The notes beneath the pieces are model-generated. The model did not search any database, was not told the origin of the DNA, and was given only the letters and a program-made list of their open reading frames with translations. DNA of 64,000 nt, from assembly GCA_963756515.1 (NCBI GenBank), contig CAVWNV010000004.1, forward strand, positions 1 through 64,000. The letters run 5' to 3'. Of the stretch, positions 43,319 to 53,325 are shown in pieces. The first letter of the stretch is position 1. Every line of letters begins with the position of its first letter. This DNA comes from Bog-756 sp963756515. GTDB lineage: Bacteria; Actinomycetota; Acidimicrobiia; Acidimicrobiales; RAAP-2. The translations under genes were made by a program, and so were the position numbers.

Positions 43319-44970
43319 AGCCGACCGGGCCGGTGGGGTCCGCCGCCGACGTCGACCCCGGGACGGACGACGCGCCCTGGTGGCAACGGGCCGTCTTCTA
43401 CCAGATCTACCCGCGGTCCTTCGCCGACTCCGACGGCGACGGCGTCGGCGACCTGGCCGGCATCCGGTCGCACCTGTCCCATCTGGCCTGGCTCGGCGTC
43501 GACGCGTTGTGGATCTCCCCTTTCTACCGCTCACCCATGGTCGACTTCGGCTACGACGTCAGTGACTACTGCGACGTCGATCCCCTGTTCGGAACGCTGG
43601 AGGAGTTCGACGGGCTGGTGAAGGACGCCCACGCCCTGGGGCTCAGGGTGATCATCGACTGGGTCCCCAATCACACCTCCGACCAGCACCCGTGGTTCGT
43701 CGACGCCGTGACCGGCCGGGACAGTGCCCATCGGAGCTGGTACGTCTGGCGGGATGCCCATCCGGACGGGGCGCCGCCGAACAACTGGGTGGCGTCCTTC
43801 GACCTGTCCGCTCCGGCGTGGACCCTCGACCAGGCATCAGGTCAGTGGTATCTGCACCTGTTCGACCCGGCCCAGCCCGACCTCGACTGGGACGAGCCGG
43901 CCGTGGTCGGCGCCATGCACGACGTGCTCAGGTTCTGGCTCGACCGCGGGGTGGACGGGTTCCGGGCCGACGTCATCCACTGCATCGGGAAGGACCCCGA
44001 CCTGCCCGACGAGCCTCCGGCCGTGGCCGGCATCCCGCACAGCGGCCTGAACGACATACCCGTCACGCACGAACGGATCCGGGCCATCCGCGGGGTGCTC
44101 GACAGCTACCCCGGTGACCGGGTCATCGTCGGCGAGGTGTACCTGCTCTCCACCCAGGCCATCGCCACCTACTACGGGGAGGGCGACGAGCTCCACCTGG
44201 CCTTCAACTTCCCGCCCCTGTACGCGCCCTGGCGGCAGGAACGGTGGGTGGAGTGCATCGACGAGACCGTGGCCGCCCTGGAGCCACGTCGGGCCTGGCC
44301 CACCTGGGTGCTGTCCAATCACGACAACCCACGGCACCGGACCCGCTACGACCTCGCCGCGGCCCGACACGGCGAGGACGCGGAAACCACGGCCCGACGC
44401 AGCGAGGCGCGGGTCCGGGCCGCGGCGGTGCTGCTCCTCACCCTCCGGGGCACGCCGTTCCTGTTCCAGGGCGAGGAACTGGGCCTCCACGATGCCGACG
44501 TGCCCCCGGACCGGAGTGTCGACCCCGGCGGACGCGACGGCTGCCGGGCCCCGGTGCCGTGGGACGGCACGGCCGACCACGGTTGGCCCACCGTCGGCGA
44601 CGCCCGGGTGTGGCTGCCCTTTCCGCCCGACGCCGGGATGCGGAACCACGCCGACCAGGTCGGGGACCCCGGCTCGATCCTCCACCTCTACCGCCGCCTG
44701 CTGGCACTCCGGAGGAGCTCGGAGGCGTTGACCCTCGGTCGGTTCGACCAGCTCGATCTGGGCCGGGGACTGCTGGGTTACGAGCGCTCGGTCGAAGGCG
44801 AGTCGTGGGTGGTGATCATCAACTTCGACGGCGATCAGGTCGAGGTGGCGGGAGAACACCGGTCCGATCTGGTGGGCCTACCGGTCGTGGTCTCGGGCGA
44901 CGGGGTCGGCGAGGGCCGGCCGTTCAGTGGCACATTGCCCGCCGACGGTGCGGTGGTACTGGCCCGTTGA
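43315..44970 (+). CDS. GH13 alpha-glucosidase
   Basis: The 551-residue enzyme begins PWWQRAVFYQIYPRSFADSDGDGVGDL, typical of alpha-glucosidase and oligo-1,6-glucosidase GH13 subfamilies. Catalytic nucleophile Asp is in GVDGFRADVIH, the acid Glu in VIVGEVY and the transition-state Asp in LSNHDNPR. A short C-terminal beta domain follows. No signal peptide is present, so it acts on imported or stored glucosides. GTG 43315 overlaps the preceding stop; ATG 43303 is an alternative. Confidence 0.92.
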   Translation: MKPTGPVGSAADVDPGTDDAPWWQRAVFYQIYPRSFADSDGDGVGDLAGIRSHLSHLAWLGVDALWISPFYRSPMVDFGYDVSDYCDVDPLFGTLEEFDGLVKDAHALGLRVIIDWVPNHTSDQHPWFVDAVTGRDSAHRSWYVWRDAHPDGAPPNNWVASFDLSAPAWTLDQASGQWYLHLFDPAQPDLDWDEPAVVGAMHDVLRFWLDRGVDGFRADVIHCIGKDPDLPDEPPAVAGIPHSGLNDIPVTHERIRAIRGVLDSYPGDRVIVGEVYLLSTQAIATYYGEGDELHLAFNFPPLYAPWRQERWVECIDETVAALEPRRAWPTWVLSNHDNPRHRTRYDLAAARHGEDAETTARRSEARVRAAAVLLLTLRGTPFLFQGEELGLHDADVPPDRSVDPGGRDGCRAPVPWDGTADHGWPTVGDARVWLPFPPDAGMRNHADQVGDPGSILHLYRRLLALRRSSEALTLGRFDQLDLGRGLLGYERSVEGESWVVIINFDGDQVEVAGEHRSDLVGLPVVVSGDGVGEGRPFSGTLPADGAVVLAR

Positions 44971-45076
44971 CGCCCCACGCCACCGCTTCCGCCCGTGGGC
45001 GCCCGGCCGCCGGCCGGCCTCGTCCGAAGGCCGGGTGACCTCCGGACCGCGAGCTCGTCGTCGCCTAGCGGTCGGC

Positions 45077-45322
45077 CTACAGCCAGGTCTCACGCCAGTA
45101 GTCGGGAGCACCCTCGTCGCCGAGGGACATGGAGTGGCCGTCGTCATGGCCGCTGCGTCTGATGCAGCAGACCAGGGTGCCGATCCACGGCCCCCGGTCG
45201 ATACAGTGCACTGCGCCGCACCGGTTCCACTGAGGTTCGGCCGGCAGATCCAGGTCCTGGAGGTCGAAGTCGGCATCCGACCACTCGCTGAACTTCCGCA
45301 CATTGAACGGGTCGATCGTCAC
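45077..45322 (-). CDS. small acidic protein of unknown function
   Basis: An 81-residue protein, VTIDPFNVRKFSEWSDADFD to DYWRETWL, with AGGA seven bases before GTG 45322. It is rich in Asp and Trp and has Cys35, Cys40 and a CC pair. The pattern NRCGAVHC..GTLVCCIRRSGHDDGHS could hold a metal. No family is recognised. It stands alone with long flanks on its 5' side. Confidence 0.6.
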   Translation of the reverse strand: MTIDPFNVRKFSEWSDADFDLQDLDLPAEPQWNRCGAVHCIDRGPWIGTLVCCIRRSGHDDGHSMSLGDEGAPDYWRETWL

Positions 45323-45797
45323 TGTCGTTTCCTGCCCCTTTTGTGTTTCGTATCCCTCCCTCCGATGATCGGAATTACCGGGCGGAAGCTGTAGCGGGAA
45401 TTGCTGACAGCGTGACCTCGCCGGCCTTCCCGATCGGGAAACGTCCGTGCATCCCCCTGTGCGGCGGGCACACCCGACAACATGGAGATCGGTGCAGACA
45501 CCGTCGCCGACCGCGCCGGGCGGATCCGAATCGGGGTCGGGTCGTCCGGCTGACAGTTCCCACCGCAGGGCGAACCGGCCCCAGGCCCTTCGTCGCCGAT
45601 GCCCGGGGACGACCGGTAGGGCTGGGATCGGGCGGAGCCGCGCCCCTTCCCCGAACGGATCCCGCATCCAGAATGTTCAGACTTTCATCGTCGAAACATC
45701 GGGATGACGAGCCGTAATCGCTCTTGGGAGGCTATAAAATTCCCTGGTTGTTGCGGCCATGATGTTCATATTTCTTACAGGGTGGTAGCGTAAAGGC
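45323..45797. other. 475-bp intergenic region
   Basis: No convincing coding frame was found. The left part is the leader of the small acidic protein gene. The right part (45715-45797) is AT-rich with TATAAAAT near 45733 and CATATTTCTTAC before the XRE gene, probably its promoter. The middle is GC-rich and featureless. Confidence 0.5.
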
Positions 45798-46943
45798 ATG
45801 AACGGCGACCCGTCCACCGGTATCGAGGACATCGTCCGGCGCAATGTGGCCGCCCTGAGATCCAAGGCCAACCTGACCCAACAGGCGCTGGCCGACCAGA
45901 TGCTGCTGCGGGGTATCGCCTGGACCCGCGAGACAGTGGCCCAGGTCGAGACCACCAATCGCCGGCTGGGCTTCACCGAGGCCATCGTGGTGGCCGCGTG
46001 CCTCGACGTTCCGGTGGCTCGCCTCACCGCCACCGGTGCGGCATCGGTGGTGGTGGGTGAGAGCGAGTGGACGGCGGCCTACCTCGGTGCCGCCATCGCC
46101 GGCACCACCGGGGACACCTTCCCCCCCGAGAGCTACGCCTCACCGGCAGCCGGAGCGGTGGCCAGCCCGCCCTCCCGCGCTCCGGCCCCTCAGGTCCCTC
46201 AGGTCCCTCAGGTCCCTCAGGTCCCTCAGGTCCCTCCGATGGCGTCGGCGCCTCCGATGGCGTCGGCGCCGCGGCCCTCGCCGGCACCACCGTCGGCATC
46301 TGATCCGGTCGGGTCGCGCCGTTCCGGATCGAACGAGGAACGGCCCGACCGCCGACGAGGCGACCGTCGGGTGGCCGATCCCGATACCAGGGACCAGCAC
46401 GGTCGCCGCGCCACCGACAGTCCGGCCCAGACACCCCAGAAGACGGCGGAACGCATCGAGCGGCGCCTGCGATTGCGGGTGACGGCCAGCGACGTGGACG
46501 CCACCGCCCAACACCTGTGGTCGCGGAGCCTCGAGGCGGAACGGGAGCGACGGGTGACCGACCGGGTGGCGCTCACCGGAGGTTCGCTGAAGACCATCCG
46601 AGGCCACGTCTCACGCGATCTCGATCGGGAGATCGCCCATGAGATGGAACGGAATCCCGAACGGGTGGAGCCGGTGTTCGCCCCGTCGGACCCCGTGGAG
46701 ACGGTGGAACTGAGCGCGGACGAGGCGGTGTGGGAGGCCACGCGTCTGAACATCGCGCTGGCCAACAAGGGCTACAACGACAGTGACGTCACGCGGTGGT
46801 GGAACTTCACCCGGCACCGCGAGCTCGGCGACCGGACCATCGCCGAAGCTTGGAAGGCCGCCGAGTACGGCGCCGTGACCCGACTGGTCGAGTCCCTGCC
46901 CGACAAGCACGGGATCACCAACGGTTACTACTCCGACGAGTAA
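45798..46943 (+). CDS. XRE-type regulator with long disordered linker
   Basis: The 381-residue protein has an N-terminal XRE-like helix-turn-helix (about 12-72: VRRNVAALRSKANLTQQALADQM, then WTRETVAQVE). A linker of about 130 residues rich in Pro, Ala and Arg includes five QVP repeats. A C-terminal region (about 215-381) of predicted helices is rich in Arg, Glu and Asp and includes TAQHLWSRSLEAERERRVTD. The C-terminal part is not recognised. It may bind a partner or ligand. It is monocistronic with an AT-rich upstream region. Confidence 0.78.
   Translation: MNGDPSTGIEDIVRRNVAALRSKANLTQQALADQMLLRGIAWTRETVAQVETTNRRLGFTEAIVVAACLDVPVARLTATGAASVVVGESEWTAAYLGAAIAGTTGDTFPPESYASPAAGAVASPPSRAPAPQVPQVPQVPQVPQVPPMASAPPMASAPRPSPAPPSASDPVGSRRSGSNEERPDRRRGDRRVADPDTRDQHGRRATDSPAQTPQKTAERIERRLRLRVTASDVDATAQHLWSRSLEAERERRVTDRVALTGGSLKTIRGHVSRDLDREIAHEMERNPERVEPVFAPSDPVETVELSADEAVWEATRLNIALANKGYNDSDVTRWWNFTRHRELGDRTIAEAWKAAEYGAVTRLVESLPDKHGITNGYYSDE
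46191..46235 (+). repeat. 9-bp coding microsatellite, five units
   Basis: Five perfect copies of CAGGTCCCT encode (QVP)5 in the linker of the XRE protein, followed by a 15-bp unit duplicated in the PPMASA stretch. It is liable to slip in length without a frameshift. Confidence 0.95.
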
Positions 46944-47099
46944 CGCCGGACCGCTCCCCCGGTCGGGCACCCGACCGACATCGCCCCCATGACCGGGGTT
47001 CGCTACTCTCGTTCCGCTTCGACAGATGGATGGTCCGGCCCCCCTGGTCCGACTCCCGTCGCAGGCACCGACACCGAACGGCGGAGAGCGAGGGAGACG

Positions 47100-48491
47100 A
47101 TGAGGGATTGGCGGAGCCGGTACCCACTGTGGGTCGTGGCCCCGGTCGTGGTGGCCTTCGCCGGCTGGTGCGCCTTCGCCGGCTACCTCATCGGCCAGGC
47201 CCGGGCCGGGCCGGTCCTCATCTGGAACGACTCGCTCGTGTACTCGTCCATGGCCCACCATTCGCTGTGGTCACGGGCCCTCTGGGCCGGTCCCCGCCCG
47301 CCCGTCACCTCCCTGGTCATCAAGGCCGTCGGCTCCTCGGCCGCCTTCGTCACCACCCAGACGGTCATCGGGGCATTGGCCTGGGGCGTCCTGGCCTGGA
47401 GCGTCGGCTGTCTGGTGGACCCGGGTTGGAAACGGGTCATCGCCTTCTTCGCCGTCCTCGGCTTCGCCACGGTGTTCCCCGTCACCCTGTGGAACCGCTC
47501 AGAACTGTCCGAGTCCCTGGCCCTCAGCCTGCTGGCGCTGGTCTTCGCCGCGTTCATCTGGACGGCCCGACGACCGACATGGCCCCGAGTCGCCGCCACC
47601 TCGGTGGCGTGTCTCGGCTTCGCCGCCACCCGGGACGCCCAGGTGTGGACGGTGGGCATGTTCGCCGTGGCCGTCGCCCTCTTCGCCCTCATCCGGCTCA
47701 GGACCGACCGGGGTGTGGCCCGGCGCGCCGCCGTCCTGGCCCTGTGCCTGCTGGCCGTGGCCGGAGTCACCGAGTGGGGAACGCTGACTTCCCACCGCAC
47801 CAACGAGGACACCGCCGACGTCTTCTACGTGCGGATCTTCCCGTTTCCCAGCCGGGTGGCCTGGTTCAGTCAGCACGGCATGCCCGACGGCCGGCTCATC
47901 GACAAGGTGGCCAGCGAGACACCGGCCCCCGTCGGCGCAGCGAAAGTAGTAGGCCTCGATCCGCGCCGCGCCTCCCTCCGCCCCCTCGAACGCTGGCTCC
48001 GGACGAAGGGGGGCTCGACCTACCTACGGTGGCTGATCACGCACCCCGGATACATGATCACCGAGCCGCTCCAACGACCCGAGCGGGCCTTCAACTTCGC
48101 CCAGGGTGACCTGAACTTCTACGCGGCCCAGGCCGACGCGCTGCAGTCGCCGTTGACCTCACTCCTGTGGCCACCGCTGTGGGAGCTGCTCGGCATCGCT
48201 GCGCTGGCGCTCTACATGGGCTGGTTGGCCGGGTCGTGGCGGACGGACCCCTGGCTCATGGTGGCGGTCCTCGCTCTCATAGGCCTGCCGGCCATGCTGG
48301 TGGCCTGGAACGGCGACGGACAGGAGGTGACTCGCCACACCATCGAAGGCTTCGCCCAGATCAGGCTGGGTGTGTGGATCCTGCTGGTTGTCGGGATCCT
48401 GCAGCTCCCGACCCTCGACTACGGCGCCCACACCCGCCGGCGACGGCAGGCGGGGCCGCACCGGCCCCCGGCGCGGACGACTACTTCGTGA
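47100..48491 (+). CDS. polytopic membrane protein, GT-C-like
   Basis: About 463 residues with ten or more membrane segments. After the first segment comes an extracytoplasmic loop LIWNDSLVYSSMAHH, reminiscent of the acidic loop 1 of GT-C glycosyltransferases and mannosyltransferases, but no firm family match can be made. ATG 47100 follows GAGGGAGACG. The upstream frame to 46989 is not supported. The last 11 bases overlap the convergent coiled-coil gene. Confidence 0.7.
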   Translation: MRDWRSRYPLWVVAPVVVAFAGWCAFAGYLIGQARAGPVLIWNDSLVYSSMAHHSLWSRALWAGPRPPVTSLVIKAVGSSAAFVTTQTVIGALAWGVLAWSVGCLVDPGWKRVIAFFAVLGFATVFPVTLWNRSELSESLALSLLALVFAAFIWTARRPTWPRVAATSVACLGFAATRDAQVWTVGMFAVAVALFALIRLRTDRGVARRAAVLALCLLAVAGVTEWGTLTSHRTNEDTADVFYVRIFPFPSRVAWFSQHGMPDGRLIDKVASETPAPVGAAKVVGLDPRRASLRPLERWLRTKGGSTYLRWLITHPGYMITEPLQRPERAFNFAQGDLNFYAAQADALQSPLTSLLWPPLWELLGIAALALYMGWLAGSWRTDPWLMVAVLALIGLPAMLVAWNGDGQEVTRHTIEGFAQIRLGVWILLVVGILQLPTLDYGAHTRRRRQAGPHRPPARTTTS

Positions 48492-48834
48492 CGAGAAGAT
48501 GCCCCATGGAGTCGGCCAGGACCCCGTTCAGACGGGCCACCTCGGCCTCGGCGGCATGCCGGGCGTTGATGTTCTCGGCGCAGCGTTGCCGCCAGTAGTC
48601 CTTCTGCATCGCCATCTGGGACAGCTTGGCCTGCAGCCGTCGCACCTCGGCCTTGGTCTCCATGCGCAGGATGAACCGCCGTTCGAAGTGGGCGATCCAC
48701 CGCCTCTTCCTCACTTCGGCCTGCTCCCGTTCCGTGGCCGTCGGTCGGCCGGACCCGGCCGATACTGCATCGGCCCGGCTCAGCGGCTCGGCCGCACGGA
48801 GGTCTTCGGTGGGATCGACGAATGCAGATGCCAT
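48481..48834 (-). CDS. small coiled-coil protein, leaderless
   Basis: From ATG 48834 the protein has 117 residues. It is largely helical, with a heptad-like stretch METKAEVRRLQAKLSQMAMQKDYWRQR to EVARLNGVL suggesting a coiled coil. No domain is recognised. A -35/-10 pair at 48842-48870 places the transcript start at the ATG, and there is no Shine-Dalgarno, so translation is probably leaderless. Confidence 0.65.
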   Translation of the reverse strand: MASAFVDPTEDLRAAEPLSRADAVSAGSGRPTATEREQAEVRKRRWIAHFERRFILRMETKAEVRRLQAKLSQMAMQKDYWRQRCAENINARHAAEAEVARLNGVLADSMGHLLVTK

Positions 48835-48841
48835 ACCGACA

Positions 48842-48870
48842 ACTCTAGAGATCAAAAGATGAGTAATCAA
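48842..48870 (-). promoter_or_regulatory. leaderless promoter of the coiled-coil gene
   Basis: On the minus strand TTGATT (48865-48870) and TAGAGT (48842-48847) are 17 bp apart. The ATG begins 7 bases after the -10 box, the spacing expected for transcription starting at the start codon. Confidence 0.65.
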
Positions 48871-49002
48871 GTCGGATTTATATACTTCGGCAACTCGCCG
48901 ACCGCCCCGAGGGCTGCAGCATCCGCCCATGCCGGCCCAGCCCATCGTAGGCCTCATCGGCGTCCCCCGTCGGGATGTTCATCCGACCGGCTTATCTGCA
49001 GG

Positions 49003-49335
49003 TCACCAGCCCATTCCGAGCGTGCCCGGCCGCCAGCCGGCCGTCTGGCGCCGGCGATGCCAGGCCTTGTCGAGGGTCACGATCAGACCCTGCAGGAACT
49101 GCGAGGCCTCCAACTCCCACACGCCGGGGTCCACGGCATAGCCGGCGATCATGGCCAGCACCGGGTGGAGGCCGTCGGGCGGAGGGAGGACCCGTCGGAG
49201 GGACCACCGCACGGCCTCTTTGGCCTCCAGGCTGGCTTCGCGGCGCAGGGTGTACTCATAGATAATGAGATTCATGTACGGGCTCAGCTGCTCGAGGGCG
49301 TCACCGACTTCGTAGGGCTGATGCTGTAGTGCCAT
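49003..49335 (-). CDS. small helical protein of unknown function
   Basis: A 110-residue protein with GAGAGGGG before ATG 49335. It begins MALQHQPYEVGDALEQLSPYMN and is predicted all-helical with hydrophobic stretches (HPVLAMIAGYAVDPGVWELE). No family is recognised. It lies between the coiled-coil gene and the spherulin-like gene on the same strand. Confidence 0.6.
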   Translation of the reverse strand: MALQHQPYEVGDALEQLSPYMNLIIYEYTLRREASLEAKEAVRWSLRRVLPPPDGLHPVLAMIAGYAVDPGVWELEASQFLQGLIVTLDKAWHRRRQTAGWRPGTLGMGW

Positions 49336-49492
49336 CCCCTCTCTATCGGTCGAAATGCCCCGTCGATTGAGGTCGGACCTGTGGCCCGTACCGCCAATCC
49401 ATGGCGGGCGGGAGATCCCGCCGGTAGTCGAGCGCGGCGACCGCGTCGGCGCCGGACGGAACGAGGTCATACCGTCGCCGGCCAGAGGCGGG

Positions 49493-50794
49493 TCAGCAGT
49501 CGGCCAACTCGCTGCTCAGATAGGCGCTGTTCGGCAGCGTCAGCCAGCCGTTGGTCGGGGTGACGTAGACGTTGCCGACATTCTGGGCCGCCACGGCGGA
49601 GCAGAAAGCCGAGGGCTGGTTGGAGCCGCTGGCGCTGTAGACCAGCACGGAGAAGTGCTGGGCCGCGTAAGCGGCCTCCCACGCTGCCGGCGCCCAGGCC
49701 CCGGATCCCCCGGACGCCGCGTAGTTGCTGTAGGTGTCCTCGAAGATGACGACGATGTCGGCGTTCTGCCCGGCCACGGTGCTGGCGAGCGGCCAGCTGC
49801 TGGTGGGGTTGTCGCCGAAGTTGAAGGTGACGGTCTGGCCCGCCGCCTTGGCGTGAACGTACGCCGCGATGGCCTGGTAATAGCCGGTGGCCGAGGTGGA
49901 CCGGGACAGACAGTCGGACGTGGAGCCGGGATTGGACGGATTGGCCGCCTCGTCGAAGAAGATCCCCCGCACCCCGTCCGGGCCGTACCAGGCGTACCAG
50001 GCATCGATCTGGCTTTCGACCGTCGACAGCGGTATCTGGCAGTAGTCCGTGTCGACATAGCCCAGGACGGCCACACCGGAGGTGCCGCAGTCGCCGATGT
50101 TCGAGGCCCAGCTCGAGCTGGCCGAGGTCCCCGGTCCCCCCGGGTTGCCGATGTCGGCCACGACGAAGGAGCCGGTGCCGGACAGATCGGTGCAAGCGGT
50201 CAACCAGTCGGCGCTGCTGCTGTCGTACAACGGGACCAGGAATGCCGGCTTACCCCCCGCCGGCGGCGTGACCGGCGGCGTGACCGGGTTGGACGGCGTC
50301 ACCGGGTTGGACGGTGCCGACGCCGGACCGGATCCCACGCCGTTGACAGCGGTCACCGTGAACGTGTAGCCGGTCCCGTCGGCCAGGCCCGTGATCAGGT
50401 CGGTGGTGGTAACCCCCACGTTGACCGAGCGCCCGCTCGAAGGGGTGACTCGGTAGCCGGTGATGGCGCTGCCGCCGTTGGATGCGGGAGCGGTCCAGGT
50501 CAGATCGGCCGAGGCGGAGCCGGCCGTGGCCGTGACCGCGGTCGGGGCGCCGGGTACGGTGGCGCGGTTGCCCGGGTTCCCGCCCGACCGCGACGGTGAC
50601 GACCCCCCCGAGTGGCCCGTGCCGCGGCCCGAAGCCGCCGCGGCCAACCCGAAGCTGCCGATCTGGACGACGGCCACCGTCGCCATCACCACGACGGCCA
50701 CGGCGAGCACGAGGGACGCCGGGGACCGTGCTCCTCCGAACCGCCTGCCATCTCCCGCCATGGGGAACTCTCGCCGTATCTGCCCATTCGCCAT
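49493..50794 (-). CDS. secreted Fn3 and spherulin-4-like hydrolase
   Basis: The 433-residue protein starts at ATG 50794 with GGAGG six bases upstream. A signal anchor (SLVLAVAVVVMATVAVVQIGS) is followed by one fibronectin type III domain (PGAPTAVTATAGSASADLTW to TAVNGVG), a Pro linker and a C-terminal domain of about 240 residues. That domain has the spherulin-4/GH135 pattern: VVADIGNPGGPG, GYVDTDY, IDAWYAWYGPDGVRGIFFDEAAN. GH135 enzymes cleave galactosaminogalactan-type polymers; the acidic FFDE is the likely catalytic region. It could act on a surface or biofilm polysaccharide. Substrate not provable from sequence. Confidence 0.85.
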   Translation of the reverse strand: MANGQIRREFPMAGDGRRFGGARSPASLVLAVAVVVMATVAVVQIGSFGLAAAASGRGTGHSGGSSPSRSGGNPGNRATVPGAPTAVTATAGSASADLTWTAPASNGGSAITGYRVTPSSGRSVNVGVTTTDLITGLADGTGYTFTVTAVNGVGSGPASAPSNPVTPSNPVTPPVTPPAGGKPAFLVPLYDSSSADWLTACTDLSGTGSFVVADIGNPGGPGTSASSSWASNIGDCGTSGVAVLGYVDTDYCQIPLSTVESQIDAWYAWYGPDGVRGIFFDEAANPSNPGSTSDCLSRSTSATGYYQAIAAYVHAKAAGQTVTFNFGDNPTSSWPLASTVAGQNADIVVIFEDTYSNYAASGGSGAWAPAAWEAAYAAQHFSVLVYSASGSNQPSAFCSAVAAQNVGNVYVTPTNGWLTLPNSAYLSSELADC

Positions 50795-51169
50795 GTCACG
50801 CCTCCGTTGCTGTCGCCACCATCTGGCCGGGATCACCATCCACGTGAACCCGGCCATGACGACGTCCGCTCATCCCGACCCCTCGTCGCCGGGGTGAGCA
50901 CTGCGATGAACCTAACGGACCCCGATCCGGGGCGTCGGAAGGGTGAACGGGCAGTAGTGGCATCGACGCCGTGCGTCCCGTCATGTCACGGTGGGCGGAA
51001 ATTCGGGTCGCTCTCCGTGACCATATCGGGAATCACCGGAACGGCCCAGTAAAGTCGACTGGTCACCTACCCGACGGCCGACGGCCTACTCCAGCGAGAA
51101 TCGGAGATCTCCGGCTCCGGCCCGGACAGATCCGGGCGACGGGTTGCGTCCCTGGACGGCATCCGGGGT

Positions 51170-53170
51170 GTGGCCATCCTGGCCATCATGGCCTTCCACT
51201 CCGGGCTGCCCGGAATCGACGTGGGTGGCTACTTCAGCCAGGACGCCTTCTTCGTGCTCTCCGGCCTGGTGATCACCCTGATCCTCCTGCAGGAGTGGAA
51301 CAGGACCCACGCCATCGGTCTGGGCAAGTTCTATGCGGGACGGATCCGTCGGCTCATCCCGGCTCTGCTGCTCATGTTGATCTGCGTGACCCTGTATGTG
51401 AACTTCGTGGCGACACCGGGCCAGTACCCCGGCTTCCGGGGTGACGCCCTGGCCGTGCTGGGGTACTTCAGCAATTGGCACTTCATCGCCACCGGCACGA
51501 ACTACTTCGCGCTGAGCGCGTCACCGTCGCTGCTCACCCACACCTGGTCCTTGGCCATCGAGGAGCAGTTCTACCTGGTGTGGCCGTTGGTGCTCATCGC
51601 CGTCATGTGGCTGACCCGGAATCACCGGGCACGCGGCCTGGGCGTGATCCTCGGCCTGTCCCTGGGAGGAGCGCTGCTCTCGACGGCGTGGATGGCCGAC
51701 CTCTACCGGTCGGGGGCCACCCAGACCCGGCTGTACTACGGCACCGACACCCACGCCCAGTCGATCCTCATTGGATGCGCACTCGCCACTGTCCTCACGA
51801 TGGTCAAGGTGCGACGGGGTACGGACTCGATGGTCCCCGTGGTCGACTCGACCCGGTGGCGATGGATCCTGTCGGTGGCGGGAGTGGCGGCCGCGCTGGG
51901 GCTGGCATGGCTGTGGACCCACACGGGCAGTTCGGACCCGTTCGCCTACGAGGGCGGCTTCCTGGTGGGAGCGCTGCTGACAGCCCTCGTGCTGGCGTCG
52001 GCGGCCTGCGCACCCACCGGTCCCCTGGCCGCGGCACTGTCGGTGCGGGGGCTGACCTACCTGGGCACCATCTCCTACGGCATGTACCTCTGGTACTTCC
52101 CCATCTTCCAGTACGTCGACGCGGCGCGGACCGACCAGACCGGGCTCCGTCTGTTCGCCGTTCGGGTCTCCGTCGACGTGGTCATCGCCACCTTGTCGTA
52201 CTACCTGCTCGAGCTACCCGTCCGCCAGCGAGCCATGTTCCGATTCAGCAGCCCGCGATGGGTGCCGAGAGCGCGCACCCTCGGCCTGCTCACCCTCTCC
52301 GTGGTCGCCACGCTCGGCGTGGTGGTGGGTACGACGGCCGGATCGTCGGTCTCGTTCGGCGTCCCCGTGGCCTCTGCGGCCGTATCCCCGTCCGGCGGAG
52401 GTACCGGCGCCACCCGGGTGCTGATCGCCGGTGACTCCACCGCCCTCACCCTCGGGACGGCGCTCCCCCCCGTGGGGGACGGATGGAGCACGACGATCGA
52501 CGAACAAGGGACCATCGGCTGCGGTGTGGCCATCGGGCCGCTCATCGTCGACCACGGCAACTTCGAGCGCCCGGGAGCCCCGTGTGACAGCACCACCCCG
52601 GTCGACCAGCAGTGGCCGGCCCGGTTACAACGACTGGTGGCCACCGACCGGCCGAACGTCGTGGCCTTTCTGGCCGGACGCTGGGAGGTGATGGATCGCG
52701 CCTACGACGGGCGGTGGACCAACATCCTCGACCCGACGTTCCAACGCTACGTACGGTCACAACTCCGACTGGCGGTGCAGATCGGTACGGCGTCGGGCGC
52801 CCACATGGTCCTCATGACGGCACCGTGCTATTCCAGCGGCGAGCAGCCCGACGGTTCGTCGTGGCCCGAGGATTCGTCGGCGCGGCTCAAGGCCTACAAC
52901 GACCAGGTCTATGCCGTGGGCGCCGAGTTTCCCTCGCAGGTGTCGGTGGTGGACCTCGACGCCATGCTCTGTCCGGGAGGGAAGTTCACGTCGGACATCG
53001 ACGGCGTGACCGTCCGGGCCCCGGACGGGATCCACTTCCCCTTCTACCATTTCGGGGAGCCCCAGGCTGCCGCCCCCGACACGTTGGCCCAGGTCGACGC
53101 CTTCGCCCACTGGATCGGTCCACGGCTCATGCCGTCCCTGGTGACAGGGGAGAAGACCTTCAGCCACTGA
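51170..53170 (+). CDS. acyltransferase-3 with C-terminal SGNH domain
   Basis: The OafA/YrhL-type protein has about ten membrane segments with the His of IMAFHSGLPG, then an SGNH hydrolase domain (GDSTALTLG and a C-terminal DGIHFPFYHF) outside the membrane. It O-acetylates surface polymers. The first usual start codon is GTG 51170, yet the conserved N-terminus continues upstream in frame (ASLDGIRGV from 51146), with no ATG, GTG or TTG before the stop at 51050. The real start may be CTG (51059 or 51152), or the 5' end may be damaged. Length from GTG is 666 residues. Confidence 0.88.
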   Translation: MAILAIMAFHSGLPGIDVGGYFSQDAFFVLSGLVITLILLQEWNRTHAIGLGKFYAGRIRRLIPALLLMLICVTLYVNFVATPGQYPGFRGDALAVLGYFSNWHFIATGTNYFALSASPSLLTHTWSLAIEEQFYLVWPLVLIAVMWLTRNHRARGLGVILGLSLGGALLSTAWMADLYRSGATQTRLYYGTDTHAQSILIGCALATVLTMVKVRRGTDSMVPVVDSTRWRWILSVAGVAAALGLAWLWTHTGSSDPFAYEGGFLVGALLTALVLASAACAPTGPLAAALSVRGLTYLGTISYGMYLWYFPIFQYVDAARTDQTGLRLFAVRVSVDVVIATLSYYLLELPVRQRAMFRFSSPRWVPRARTLGLLTLSVVATLGVVVGTTAGSSVSFGVPVASAAVSPSGGGTGATRVLIAGDSTALTLGTALPPVGDGWSTTIDEQGTIGCGVAIGPLIVDHGNFERPGAPCDSTTPVDQQWPARLQRLVATDRPNVVAFLAGRWEVMDRAYDGRWTNILDPTFQRYVRSQLRLAVQIGTASGAHMVLMTAPCYSSGEQPDGSSWPEDSSARLKAYNDQVYAVGAEFPSQVSVVDLDAMLCPGGKFTSDIDGVTVRAPDGIHFPFYHFGEPQAAAPDTLAQVDAFAHWIGPRLMPSLVTGEKTFSH

Positions 53171-53325
53171 CCGGCCTCTCTCACTACTCGAGGAGCACCG
53201 AGCCCGGTGCTCACGACGGAGGGATCGTGCGACCCGGCCGGCCGCGATCGAGATCCGGGATCGACCCGGGACAGGCCCTCGGCCTTGGGTACGCTTCGAA
53301 CGTGGCGATCACCAGGGAAGAGACG

